Shown piece after piece: positions 22,011-32,950 of a stretch of DNA of 64,000 nucleotides (position 1 is its first letter; each line of letters opens with the position of its first letter). This DNA is from Auanema rhodensis (Eukaryota; Nematoda; Chromadorea; Rhabditida; Rhabditidae): assembly GCA_964057225.1 (NCBI GenBank), contig OZ059897.1, positions 11,346,001 to 11,410,000 on the forward strand, in the 5' to 3' direction. The notes below the pieces were generated by a model. That model worked only from the letters and a program-made list of their open reading frames with translations. It was not told where the DNA came from and did not search any database. The position numbers were made by a program, and so were the translations under genes.

Positions 22011-23229
22011 TATAGGTTTAGCAAATTGACAACAAGCAGATATTCGTAAAATATTTGTTTATAAGTTGTTTGAGTTGATCGGAGTCGGACCTAAGGTTCA
22101 TTTTATTCCACACAAACACTATTCTAGTTTAGCACTTTACATCGGAACCGATGAAGGTAAATCTTGCGAAAAAGTTTTGGTTTCATATAATTCATTTACG
22201 TTCTAGTTCCTAGTTTTCGGCGAGCAGAAACTGAAGGAATTCATGTGAGTAGCAAAGTATACGCTCAAAGGGACTTGCTGCGGCGAGTGCTGTTTCCTAA
22301 GGATCTCCACTCGAAGAATTATGGAATTGATGGTCATGGGAAACTGAGCATTGCTGATCTTCAAGTATGATTGTAAGCATTTTATATTATGATCTTTGTA
22401 ATTTAGATAAAGAGTTGTGTCGATCCTGAAATGGCACACAAATATTTGAACAGGTACAAAAGCTGGAAGAGGAGCAAAGAGCTACGGATTCAAGTAGCAA
22501 AGAAGTGCATTAAATTGTGGAATCTACCCCATGATTTCAACGAAGCTAATGCAGCGATCTCCAAACAAAAAGAGCTGTTCAAGAAGCATTCTATCATCTG
22601 TAAACCAAGTCGAAACTTTGAGAGATATTCTGTAGAAATTAAAAACGATCTTAATAGTCTGATAGAAAGTTTGAAATATAACAGGTTTCATTTTTTACAC
22701 TGTATTTGTTACGAAAAATATGTGTGTTATAATGATTACAAACACTAAAGATGTCTAAGTAATATGAATTTGAATATAAATACAAAGCGTCTTTTACATT
22801 ACACTTTGACCTAATAATGTAAACATAGTAGAGTATGAAATTAAAATGTTTTTGAGATTGAAAATTATTATAACCAGTTATTACCTTGGTATATGCACTG
22901 CTGATGAACTTTATTGCTAAGAATAGGCAATTTTGATGCAGGGATCTCATTGTTAATGATTTTGTTAATGATATTTTAATCGTGTGAAAGATGTCTATGT
23001 ATTTTTGGAAATGTGGAGGAAGATTTTATGTTTTTAATCGGAAGAGATTTCTGGCGTTTCCAACACTGAGAATCCTTTAAAAATATTCAATATACTTTTT
23101 AATCTTCAATTTGTTCATATTTTGATATTTGTAATGGATTTTATAAATTTCAGAGACATCATGACTGCGAATTGTTAAGCTTTTGTGAGTAAGTTCAAAA
23201 GGGCTTGACAAGCTTCCGCATTGAAACAA

Positions 23230-24102
23230 ATGACCCAAATTGAACAAGCAGTTGATCAAGCCTTGAACCACCTAATGCCACTGATGAAAGCTAAATTCCT
23301 GGTCACCTACCATCAATTTGATGAAATTTATTGCCAATTCAATGCAAATTTCTCTCGCTACATGGAAAAAAATTTCGAATACATTGAAATAGCCGCAGAG
23401 TTTTATTTCTCAAACTTCTTTGCTGATAACGCTGAATGCCCAGCCCTCGAAATCAGATGTGAAAGGAATGGATCAGAGGAAGGTGGAATCCTGGTAAGTT
23501 TTCGATAAAATTTGATATAAAATATATTTGTACAATATTGTTTTTAGTGCGGGCTCATTTGTCAAGTATTGCGGAATGAAATTCTGATTGGAAAGTACTA
23601 CGTTAAAGAACATATAGGTTTAGCAAATTGGCAACAAGCAGATATTCGTAAAATATTTGTTTATAAGTTGTTTGAGTTGATCGGAGTCGGACCTAAAGTT
23701 CATTTTATTCCACACAAACACTATTCTAGTTTAGCACTTTACATCGGAAGCGATGAAGGTAAATCTTGCAAAAAAGTTTTGGTTTCTTATAATTCAATTA
23801 CGTTCTAGTTCCTAGTTTTCGGCGAGCAAAAACTGAAGGATATCATGTGAGTAGCAAAGTATACGCTCAAAAAGACTTGCTGCGGCGAGTGCTGTTTCTT
23901 AAAGATCTCCACTCTAAGAATTATGGAATTGATGGTCATGGGAAACTGAGCATTGCTGATTTTCAAGTATGATTGTTAGCATTTTATATTATGATCTTTG
24001 TAATTTAGATAAAGAGTTGTGTCGATCCTGAAATGGCACACAAATATTTGAACGGGTACAGAAGCTGGAAGACGAGCAAAGAGCTACGGATTCAAGTAGC
24101 AA
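23230..24102 (+). pseudogene. Unit 5: kinase-fold-like gene fragment, empty transposon site
   Basis: This is the most complete copy, without the transposon. Exon A is 23,230-23,493, the intron 23,494-23,548 (GT...TAG), and exon B runs unbroken across the empty TA at about 23,615 to a stop at 23,806-23,808. A second frame then covers about 23,820-23,966 and carries KDLHSKN (23,901-23,921) and GKLSIADFQ. An intron (23,967-24,008) leads to the last exon, which is truncated at 24,102. In kinase-like folds, D and N of the loop and D of the DF motif bind the metal and phosphate. The match is short, so the family is a suggestion. No start exon is certain. Confidence 0.6.
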
Positions 24103-24900
24103 CGATATGAAATACAAAAGTTAATGGAACACATATCGAAGGTTAATTCGATAAGAACGATATGAAATACAAAAGTTAATGGAACACATATCGAAGGTTA
24201 ATTCGATAAGTTCGTTAAAACAGGTGCACTGACCCACACAAAAACCACATGGCAAACGTTTTGTACATTAAAATATGATAAATAAAAACACCACATGAAC
24301 CAAGTTGTCTAATATTTTCAAATTCCATGAAAGAATAGTTTAAAGAAATTTTTTTTTTAAATTTTATATTAGTATATTCTAATATACTAATTCAATAAAA
24401 CACATATCGAAGGTTAATTCGATAGGATTCACAAACAATTGTGTTGTTTCCAATGGAACACATATCGAAGATTAATTCGATAAGATCGTTAAAACAGGTG
24501 CGCTGACCCACACATGTACCACATGGCAAAAGTTTTGTTCATAAAAATATGATAAATAGCTGTACAGCACAAGTACCCATAACGCTAAAGAATACTTACT
24601 ATGCCAAGGGGTCATGGGTATATACTTTTTAGTATCAAAAATGTTAATGGAACACATATCGAATATCAATTCGATAAGATTGGTGAAACAGATACGTTGA
24701 CCTACAATGAACCAAATGGCAAAGCACTTATTCATTAAAGTATAACAAATAGCTGTATAGCATATGCATCAAGATTTCTAATATTCTCAAATTACGTAAA
24801 AAGAAGAGTATATAGAAAAAGTTTTAGTGTGTATATTACTAATATTCTAATACCCTAACTCAAAGAACACATATCGAAGATTAATTCGATAAGATTGTTG
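24103..24900. repeat. Polinton A subterminal repeats with iterated inverted-repeat motif
   Basis: Two copies of a 55-base tandem unit open this region. A 20-base motif, TATCGAA-N6-TTCGATA, occurs at 24,134, 24,189, 24,405, 24,463, 24,657 and 24,872. Between the motifs are copies of a segment that includes ATGATAAATAGCTGTA. The same blocks occur near the ends of B, C and D. There is no protein-coding signal. Confidence 0.85.
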
Positions 24901-25028
24901 AAACCGGTACGCTGACCACAACAATACATGCGTATTTATTAACAACGGATTGGCAACTGCCACTGTTGACAGCTGTAATATGATACAATGTTGAGTGTTG
25001 GCAACATTGTTACGTGACAATAAAACAA

Positions 25029-28000
25029 AAAACGCAATAACCACTTCCAATAGTGGTCCCTCGTCATCAAGGGTTATTGAAGTTATCACCTTGGATGACA
25101 GCGATAATGAGTAAGTTATCGTATAATGAAAAAGCATGAAATTTTTTTTTTCAGAGAATGGAATCCCGAGATGCCATCAACTAGTGGGGAACAATTAGGA
25201 GGCGGTTCATCCTTCAACGATATTTGTCAAATGAAAGTACCAGCATTTCCTTTTTTTTAAATGTTACAATTCTTTTCACTCTATATCTTTTATTTGATTA
25301 CTTATCTTGAACAATTTTGAATTTTGCCAGTTATTTTTAAACGAATCATCATACATTTGGAGGCTTTTTGAAAAATAAAATAAAATCTTATCCCAAATCC
25401 ATGCCATAATATCATTTATTAAATTTTTAATCATTAAAATACACTTAAATTTAAATATTTTGATGCTCAAAAACTGACACATTTAAATATTTTGTATTTT
25501 CTAAACCATTTCACTTCATCTCTTTTATTTAATCCCATATTTTAAACAATTTTATAAATCTACTATTATTTAATTTTTATTTATTAAATTTTTAATCATT
25601 AAATTACACTTAAATTTAAATATTTTGATGCGCAAAAGCAGAAACATTTAAATATTTTGTTTTTTCTAAACCATTTCACTCCATCTATTTTAAACAATTT
25701 TATATTTCTACCACTACTTCATAATTTCATTTTTTAAATTTTTAATCATTAAAAAACATTTAAATTTCAATATTGTGATGCTCAAAAACTGAAACATGAA
25801 ACAGATTTATATTTTCTAAGCCATTTCACTTCATCTCTTTTATTTAATCATATATCTTGAACAAATTTAAATTTCTATTACTTTTTCATAATTTCGTTTA
25901 TTAAATTTTTAATCATTAAAAAACATTTAAATTTCAATATTGTGATGCTCAAAAACTTAAACATTTAAATGTTTTATATTTTCTAAACCATTTCACTCAA
26001 AATTTTTTATTTAATCCCATATTTTGAACAATTTTGTAATTCTACTATTATTTAATTTTTATTTATTAAATTTTTAAACATTAAAAAACAAAAAAAAATT
26101 GATGCTCAAAAACTGAAACATTTAAATATTTTGTATTTTTCTAATCGTTTTGATCAATTTATTAAATAGGTGTGGTATTTCTGTAGATTTACCAAATTAT
26201 AATTTAATCCATTTAAACATTATTGCCAGCTGTAATACAAACTATAAGTTTGTAGTATATGCTAGACCGCCTGGACAGCGTATGTACACTATCCAGAAAA
26301 TATTTAATGAAGCGGCTAGCAAATTGGTAACACTAGGTTACCGAAATAATCACTATGATTGTATTACAGCTGGTAGTCGTTCAAAAATTTTTGACGGTTT
26401 TATATGTCAACACTGTAAGTTATCTTACAATACAGTGTTGCATAGATGTAAAGCCAAATGTAAAAAATGCCACACCTATAATTGTAATGCGATGGGGAAT
26501 GTGGTTGAGAGTAGCGTGAGGTGTGATAGTTGTAGAGTTTTGTTTAAAACTCAACAATGCTTCGATAGGCATTTGCGAAAAGCCTGCCGAAAATTCAAGG
26601 TATTTTGTGAAAATTTAAAAAGTTGTACATAATAAGCTTAAATTCAGACTTGTGTGGCGTGTGATCATTATCACATGGTCCGTGCTGATAGACCGCACAA
26701 TTGCAATGAAAAATTTTGCAAAAAGTGCGGTCAGACAACGCCTGAAGAGCACTCTTGTTGTTGGGTTCCACCTAACGACAAGAAGAAGGCTCAACTAAAA
26801 AAGAAGCAAGAAAAGTTCAAGGTTTGTAATTGTTATATTTACAAATGTAATGCTTTCTTGTTTAAGCTCATATTTTATGACTTTGAAACAGTTGTGTTAA
26901 AAAACGGCACAAATGTTCATGAATATGCAGATAAACAATGGCCCAATATGGTTGTGTATAACAAATTTTGTGAAAGTTGTATAGATGCCAATTCCTGTGA
27001 GAAATGCATAACCAAGGAGGGCCAGTTTGGGTACCAACAAGGTGATAGTAAATGGTCTGTAACAGATCGTTTCCTTGATTGGTTACTTAACTTTTCTGAG
27101 AATGATAATGCAATTTTGATTGCGCACAACGGGTCGCGCTTTCACATTCATTTCTTGGTGTCTAGGCTGATGAACCGTGGAATATATCCTGACCCCATTT
27201 TAAATGGGACCAAGATTATTAGCATGGTTGTCAAGCCTTTAAGAGGTCAAAACATTAACCATTTATGTTTTAAAGATAGTTATTTACTAGTGCCTTCACC
27301 CTTATCAGCGTTACCCAAGGCATTTGGTGTACCTGATATGAGTAAAGGACAACTCCCATACCTCTTTAACCACCCAATAAATTATGGCAAAGTGCTACCA
27401 TCCTTGCCACCAAAGCATTACTATTGTACTGCTAGAATGAAAGCAGAAGACCTAGCTTCATTCAATATTTGGTATGAGGAGCGTAATCAAAGTGTGTTTG
27501 ATTTTGATGAGGAGCTTCTGGAATATTGTAGGACAGATGTCCGTATTTTAACCAACTGTATGAAAGTGTACATGAAGTTGGCCACCGCCACCACTGGCTG
27601 GAATCCTGTCATACAATGTATGACATTTGCCAGTTTCTCTTTATTCCAGGCAAGTTTTTCAAAATACAAACATTTTCAAAACTAGTATATTACAGTTGAA
27701 AATGAACCACATTAAAGAGAACCAAGTGGGTATTCTGCCTGAGACTGGTTATTATGCCGGCCAGAAGCATAGTATAATTGCCATAAAATACATAAAATGG
27801 CTAGAACACGGATTAGGCCGCCCATTAATGCATAAGCTTAATGGTGGTGAATTTGTTCTGAGAGTAGATGGCCAACGCTATCTACTTGATGCTTATGACA
27901 GTGTGGCTAATCACGGCTATGAGGTGAGTAATTTGTAATAAATGTAAAAAATGAAAAATTTTGTAGTTTAATGGCTGTATTTATCATGGTTGCCCCCAGT

Positions 28001-29609
28001 GCACCAACAAGACTGCTATTGCACCAGGCAGAAATGGTGAAACAATGGAAGAGGTAACCAATACTTTTTTTTAATCATTTTAAGCTGAAACATTTAGGTT
28101 TATGAAAAAACCATGAAAAGGCTTGAAGCTATTCAAAGCCAGGGCATTAGTGTAACCACTGTGTGGGAACACGAAATTACTGCTCAAATGTCATCAAATG
28201 AGCAAATGGCAAATTTTATGAAGGACACTGAGGTTTTAACTCGATTGGCACCTCGAGATGCCTTCACCGAAATGTGACGTGCTTGCACCCACAAATTTGT
28301 TGTATCCTGTATTAGGAACACGCATAGGCGGTAAATTAATTTTTACAAACTGCCGCACATGTGCAAACAGAGGCAAAAATGTAACATGCCCGCACCAAGA
28401 TGATGAAGACGCTCGAAAGCTGCATCTGACTGTAACGCATGTAGATCTCGAATGTGCCATACAGCGTGGCTACAAAGTGCTTCATGTTTATAAGGTTTGG
28501 CACTGGGATGAATGGCAGCAAGGCGGCCTGTTTAAAGAGTTTGTACAAAAGTACATAAAAATTAAGCAAGAGGCATCGGGCTGGCCTAAGCCAAATATGA
28601 CAGAGGCTAAAAAGGTATGTGTCATGAAAAGTATGGCATTAAATAACATTTTACAGCTAAAATATCTCCAAGAGCACGAGGAGAACACTGGTGTTGCTCT
28701 GGAGAGCAACAAAATTGAAAAGAATGCGGCTATGCGTAGCATTGTCAAACTACAGCTGAATAGGTATGTAAACTTTTAAAAATAAAAATTTACAAATTTG
28801 CTCATAGCGTATGGGGTAAAATGGGTCAAAGACCGGATAAAGCCCAAACCAAGATTATTGGTGTTGAGGATCCTGAAATTGGTAGGATCATAACTGATCC
28901 TGCAAGGGAACTCATGGGCTTCAAAATTGTGGACGATGTGGCGTACTGTACAACAGTGCCAGAAGACTCACACTTGGTACCAGCGCCATTTACAAATGTA
29001 GCCATAGCGGCTTATACAACCGCTCATGCAAGGCTACTATTGTATAAGGCAATGGAGAAAATTGGAAAGAACTTGGTGTATACAGGTAATTTCATACTTT
29101 GTATACAATTTAAACGTACATTATTTAGACACCGATTCTCTAATTTATTTAAAATGCCTCGATCAGCCTGATCCAATTGAGGATATGAAGGGTGAATGGT
29201 TAGGTAAACTAACCTCAGAAATACCCGATGGTTGGTCAATAACCAAATTTGTTTCACCAGCTGCAAAAGTTTATAGTTATGAGCTAGTAAATGCAGCTGG
29301 TTAGGTCAAGTATATCACCAAGGCAAAGGGAGTGGTAAGTATAAAAATATATTATTGAGAAACTTTTTAAAATTACAGACGTTGGACCACACGGCAGCCA
29401 CCGTGGTAAACTATCAAAGTATGGAGCGATTGGTTCGAGGACTCGTGATGGATGGAGAAAAATTGGTTTTAAAAACCGAAACAACGTTATTAAAGAGGCA
29501 GCTTGGTGCCATATCCACGATGGACATGACAAAGAGTACCAAGGTCGTAATGGATAAACTTTGTTATCTAGACGATTTTAGTACTTTACCCTATGGTTAT
29601 TGTGAATGA
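25029..29609 (+). pseudogene. polB: Protein-primed DNA polymerase B, Polinton A
   Basis: This is a multi-exon polymerase. The N-terminal exons end at 25,110 and near 25,239 and are followed by a long repeat-filled intron. Cys/His zinc-binding motifs lie at about 26,400-26,760. Exo I is FYDFET near 26,873-26,890. Exo II reads NGSRFHIHF (Asp replaced by His) and Exo III YCRTDV is at 27,524. With introns removed, motif B reads LNSVWGKMGQR (28,755-28,840) and motif C YTDTDSL (29,075-29,145). Splice sites fall inside both motifs. One intron (27,649-27,699) has a GC donor. Breaks: loss of motif A at about 28,268, an in-frame TAG at 29,302-29,304, and a deletion before 26,150. It would replicate the element by protein priming, but this copy is dead. 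Confidence 0.88.
25240..26150. repeat. About 160-bp degenerate tandem repeat in polB intron
   Basis: A unit containing CCATTTCACTTCATCT and TTGATGCTCAAAAACTGA recurs at intervals of roughly 150-165 bases, about five times, in very AT-rich sequence. The related intron of element C (50,765-51,530) has the same repeats in smaller number. Confidence 0.75.
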
Positions 29610-29747
29610 TTTTTAATATATTTGAATTTATAAATTTTATTATTGCGTGTATATTTGTATATGGTTGTATTTATAGATTTTTATGTATAGTTGTATTAAT
29701 AAATTTTATTCTTCTCATCAAATGTTTTAAAGAGTTTATTACATACA

Positions 29748-31083
29748 TTACAAACTGGTATCAATATATGGAGCACGATTGTTGTCAATTGAAAGAATAG
29801 AGTCATATTCTGCATAAACAATAGCATATAAACCCTCTTGCGGCGTTTGTTGACCAAATTCCAATTTCAGGGCCACATTACCTTGTCGTATAACATCAAA
29901 TAACTCGGACGAGTGTACAGTCGGTGAAATATCAAATACAAAAAATGTGAACCCAGCTTTATACATTGCTGGTGTAATACCATTGGATGAATCTGTACGA
30001 CCAAGGCCCAAACCCTCCAACATGTCAATATATGCTGTGGCATAGGAAGAACGCCATTCTAAATTATAAGGGCGGGTAGGTATTACCCGATTGTTGAGCG
30101 AAGTATATATTTTTCAATTCAAACGGTTTAAAGTTGAATGGCGAATGTTTAAAAGTACCATTATAGGCGTGTGCGCCGACAAGACCTACTACAACACGTT
30201 TCGGTGTATGCGATGTGAATAATATGTTATTGGGTGAATCCAAACGGCCTCCTTCTATGAAATAAGATCGCATTTTCACTGACGTCATGGGGTAGTGTAT
30301 TCGTTCCTTTACAAGTTTATCTTCTATAGCCATAGCTAATCCAGCGTTTAGATCAAACTCTTGAATAAGCAAGTGCACATCGTTGATATCTATTTTCAGG
30401 TTTGGAAACTCCTCCTTCATTGCAGCATCCTTGCTTTCATTATTCCATCCAAGTGTGTCAATTAAAAAATTATCACGGTTTGGATATGCAGTTAGCTCCA
30501 TTTTTGAATAGTTTACAAACAGTCGCTCTTGATTAAATAAGTCGATACTGATGGGAGCAGCCATCTCACACAATATGCCATTTTTAACAAGCCCTTGTCG
30601 CGCTCTAAAGCCAGGACTGGCTGCATTATCTATATATCTATCCGCATAATAGCCTGATATGGCAAGTTTGCTCTCTTTAACATCGTTGCTATACATTAGA
30701 ATATTCTCAATATATGTTTTGTAGGCATGATTTACGGTAGAGTCATACACGCTAACATCACCAATTTTTAAATGATACGAGTGTATCAAACTGGCTGCAA
30801 ATTGTTGGCATGGTGCAAAAACAAGGTTGTCTGGTACTGGATCACCGTTTGTGGTTACAATTTTGAATTTTACATTCAACCAACACCTTCTCAGATTAAG
30901 AAATGATTTGGAATTTTGGGCTATAACAAATTCCCATGGTCCTTGAGGAAGAAAAGTATTTTTCAAAAATTTTTCTTGTATAGTACGAGTGGATTCAACA
31001 CCCAATGCCGACGCTGGTATATCACCATAGTTAATATTAGGTAAAAGGGCTTGTGCTGATTTTGAATCTATCAGTTTAGCCAT
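29748..31083 (-). pseudogene. Major capsid protein, Polinton A
   Basis: This is about 98% like the intact copy in B. It is broken by a two-base loss near 30,095 (in the region coding for the segment after LKNI), which ends the main frame at 30,064. The last 90 residues are left in another frame (29,748-30,023). The family is the double jelly-roll capsid protein of Polintons, related to proteins annotated as F54H12.2-like in invertebrate genomes. Confidence 0.85.
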
Positions 31084-31452
31084 TTAAATACGATACGACC
31101 GCTCACGAGTTATGCACAGACGCTTATGAGGTTTTGTGGTTTTGCGTCGTCGCCGTTTGCCCAAGCCGGTAAGATCTCGTATAGCTTGCCGGCCGGCTGT
31201 TTTAAGAGTTTCCTTGATATTATCGCCTTTCAGCACCCCATTGACAATTTAATTACCAGTTTTCAGCAACTGTCCGCCAAGAGGTGAATTTACAACTGGA
31301 CTATTGCTTACAGCACTGGATAATGCGTTCCTTCCAGCATTGATGAGATTTTGGGCTATAGGTGATTGAATAATGCGAGGTAAAAACGATGCCAAAGTTG
31401 CCAGTATACCACCCAGGCCATGACCTTTCTGCATACCACGTTGAAACATCAT
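31084..31452 (-). pseudogene. Small basic virion protein, Polinton A
   Basis: This is homologous to the 130-residue protein at 40,885-41,277. About 20 bases at the start are missing, removing the usual MGGAPFSG beginning, and a TAA interrupts the frame at 31,249. The basic C-terminal tail remains readable and its stop directly abuts the capsid start codon. Confidence 0.75.
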
Positions 31453-31516
31453 TCCACTTTTGATTCAAAAGTGTTGTCCATTGAATTGAGTTCAAGTCTA
31501 GAAGGAGGTGTGGCAT

Positions 31517-31871
31517 ATATATGCATATGCGACAACATTTGTATTACAAATACCACATAGCCACCACAAGTGTATTCAATTATACGTTGTGGTTTGCAAG
31601 TATTAATTTTTACCTTTTTATATTTGGCCAGATAATTTTGAATGTACTTGTTCATTTTATATCCCAAGCTACAGAAAAAATAGGCTTGCTTGTTACGGAC
31701 AAAGATGACCTGCCAATGTGTGCCTGGCTTATCATGTGTGTCAGTATTTACGACAAGTGCAAAGTTTTTACGACGCGTTTTGGGTAGGGTATCAGCGCTA
31801 TATACACCGAGGAATAGTTTGCAAATTCTGGGGACAGATTGCAATAGTGATACTATTTCAGACAAATATAT
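31517..31871 (-). pseudogene. Adenain-like protease fragment at chimeric junction
   Basis: The frame matches the protease of B from its first residue to the segment after the catalytic Cys (TCGGYVVFV). It then runs into a foreign tail read from the inverted leader of the neighbouring basic-protein gene. The start codon has changed to ATA. The His (GTHWQV), Gln (KPQ) and Cys are kept. The C-terminal third is missing. Confidence 0.75.
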
Positions 31872-31982
31872 TTTAGTAGAATGATCTAGTGTAACTTTTG
31901 TATTGCGCGCGTGCGGTTCGATATGCCGCACCTCCTTTTGGATTTAAACTCTATTCAATGGACAACACTTTTAAATTAACAA

Positions 31983-32249
31983 ATGGGTGGCGCCCCATTT
32001 AGCGGAATGATGTTTCAACGTGGAATGCAGAGGGGTCATGGTTTGGGTGGTATTTTGGCAACTTTGGCATCACTTCTACCACGCATCATTCAATCACCTA
32101 TAGCCCAAAATCTCATCAATGCAGGAAGAAACGCCTTATCCAGTGCTGTAAGCAATAGTCCAGTTGTAAATTCACCTCTTGGCGGACAGTTGCTGAAAAC
32201 TGGTAATAAAATTGTTGATGGGAGTAGAGAGCCATGCCGAATTTACTAA
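31983..32249 (+). pseudogene. Small basic virion protein, truncated plus-strand copy
   Basis: This starts normally with MGGAPFSG and follows the B homologue for about 78 residues. It then switches at about 32,220 to unrelated sequence and stops. It lacks the Arg/Lys-rich C-terminal half. It lies in the same divergent arrangement with the protease as in B, so this fragment came from an element oriented like B. Confidence 0.75.
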
Positions 32250-32262
32250 CCACGCCCCCAAA

Positions 32263-32372
32263 CAGTTGCTAAAAACATACTTTTGAGGACGTCAGCTGCT
32301 AAAAACATACTTTTGGGGGCGTCAGCTGTCAAAATCATATTTTCGGCGTCAGCTGTCAAAAATATAATTTTC
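32263..32372 (+). repeat. 30-bp tandem repeat outside the Polinton B terminus
   Basis: Three and a half units beginning CAGTTGCT or CAGCTG occur at 32,263, 32,293, 32,323 and 32,350, each containing AAAAACATACTTTTG or a variant. They fill the space between the broken basic-protein gene and the terminal hairpin of B. Confidence 0.8.
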
Positions 32373-32390
32373 CTCCCGAGGCAGGCTCTC

Positions 32391-32950
32391 GAGCCTGCAC
32401 ATGGATCAAAGTGCATGATTTTTTTAAAATCTTTTTTAAAATTATTTTTTAATGTATTATTTTAAATGAATTTTTATTATTTATATATTTGTTAATTGTA
32501 TTTGTAAATATTTTTAAAATTATTTCTTTTTAAATGTATTTTTAATATTTATATATGTTTTAAATATTATTATTTAATTATTTCTTTTTAAATATATGTT
32601 TAATAATATTTCTTTTTAAATGTATTTTAATATTTATACATTTTTTAATTGTATCTTTAAAACTGAATAAATTATTTCTCATATATATTGTTTTTTATAT
32701 ATTTAAATATTTTTAAAAAGTAATCAATATGTTCACCGTACCTCTTATGGGTTACTCAATGGAACTCATATCGAAGGTCAATTCGATAAGAAGTACTAAA
32801 TATTTAAACTAAATTTAATGAAACACATATCGAAGGTTAATTCGATAAGATCGTTAAAAGAGGTGCACTACACATGGCAAAAGTTGTGTTCATAAAAATA
32901 TGATAAATAGCTGTACACCATATGTGCCCATAACGCTAAAGAATACTTAC
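32391..32950 (+). repeat. Left terminal inverted repeat of Polinton B
   Basis: This begins GAGCCTGCACATGGATCAAA, continues through about 330 bases of A/T with recurring TTTCTTTTTAAATGTA, then GTTCACCGTACCTCTTATGG and two inverted-repeat motifs (32,769 and 32,828). The reverse complement of 46,350-46,958 gives the same order of blocks with moderate identity. Confidence 0.85.

Larger units (their letters stand above)
20215..22684 (+). pseudogene. Unit 4: kinase-fold-like gene fragment with loop motif
   Basis: The Tc1-like insertion is present at 20,600-22,010, but the roughly 200 bases deleted in units 1-3 are kept. In this stretch (about 22,120-22,365) a frame reads KDLHSKNYG followed by a GKLSIADFQ segment. 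This is the spacing of the catalytic loop and metal-binding DFG-like motif of kinase-fold phosphotransferases. A frame change occurs near 22,195, before this segment. The final exon begins after the acceptor near 22,408. This is the intermediate between unit 5 and units 1-3. Confidence 0.6.
11399..24102 (+). repeat. Five-unit tandem array of a gene fragment
   Basis: Units begin at the same GATTGAAAATT block at 11,399, 14,213, 17,027, 19,841 and 22,856. Units 1-3 are 2,814 bases each and almost identical. Unit 4 is 3,015 bases because it retains about 200 bases lost from units 1-3. Unit 5 lacks the Tc1-like insertion and ends at 24,102, where Polinton subterminal repeats begin. The left end of unit 1 abuts the LTR element directly. 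The pattern fits unequal crossing-over after a single transposon insertion. Confidence 0.93.
24103..31516. mobile_element. Polinton/Maverick A (partial)
   Basis: This half element contains subterminal repeats, DNA polymerase B (+), major capsid (-) and the small basic virion protein (-). It starts abruptly inside subterminal repeats against unit 5 of the gene array, so the outer terminus is missing. It ends at 31,516 in a head-to-head fusion. Protease, minor capsid, ATPase and integrase are absent from this half. Every gene in it is damaged. Confidence 0.85.

Noticed and set aside
24103..24900. CRISPR-like array because of the regularly repeated 20-base palindrome
   Set aside because: Spacers are themselves repeated and of variable length, the DNA is eukaryotic, and the repeats track Polinton ends.
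26654..27685. A single 343-residue protein without introns
   Set aside because: A 45-base segment at 26,822-26,866 has splice signals and happens to be open. The polymerase motif order is better without it.
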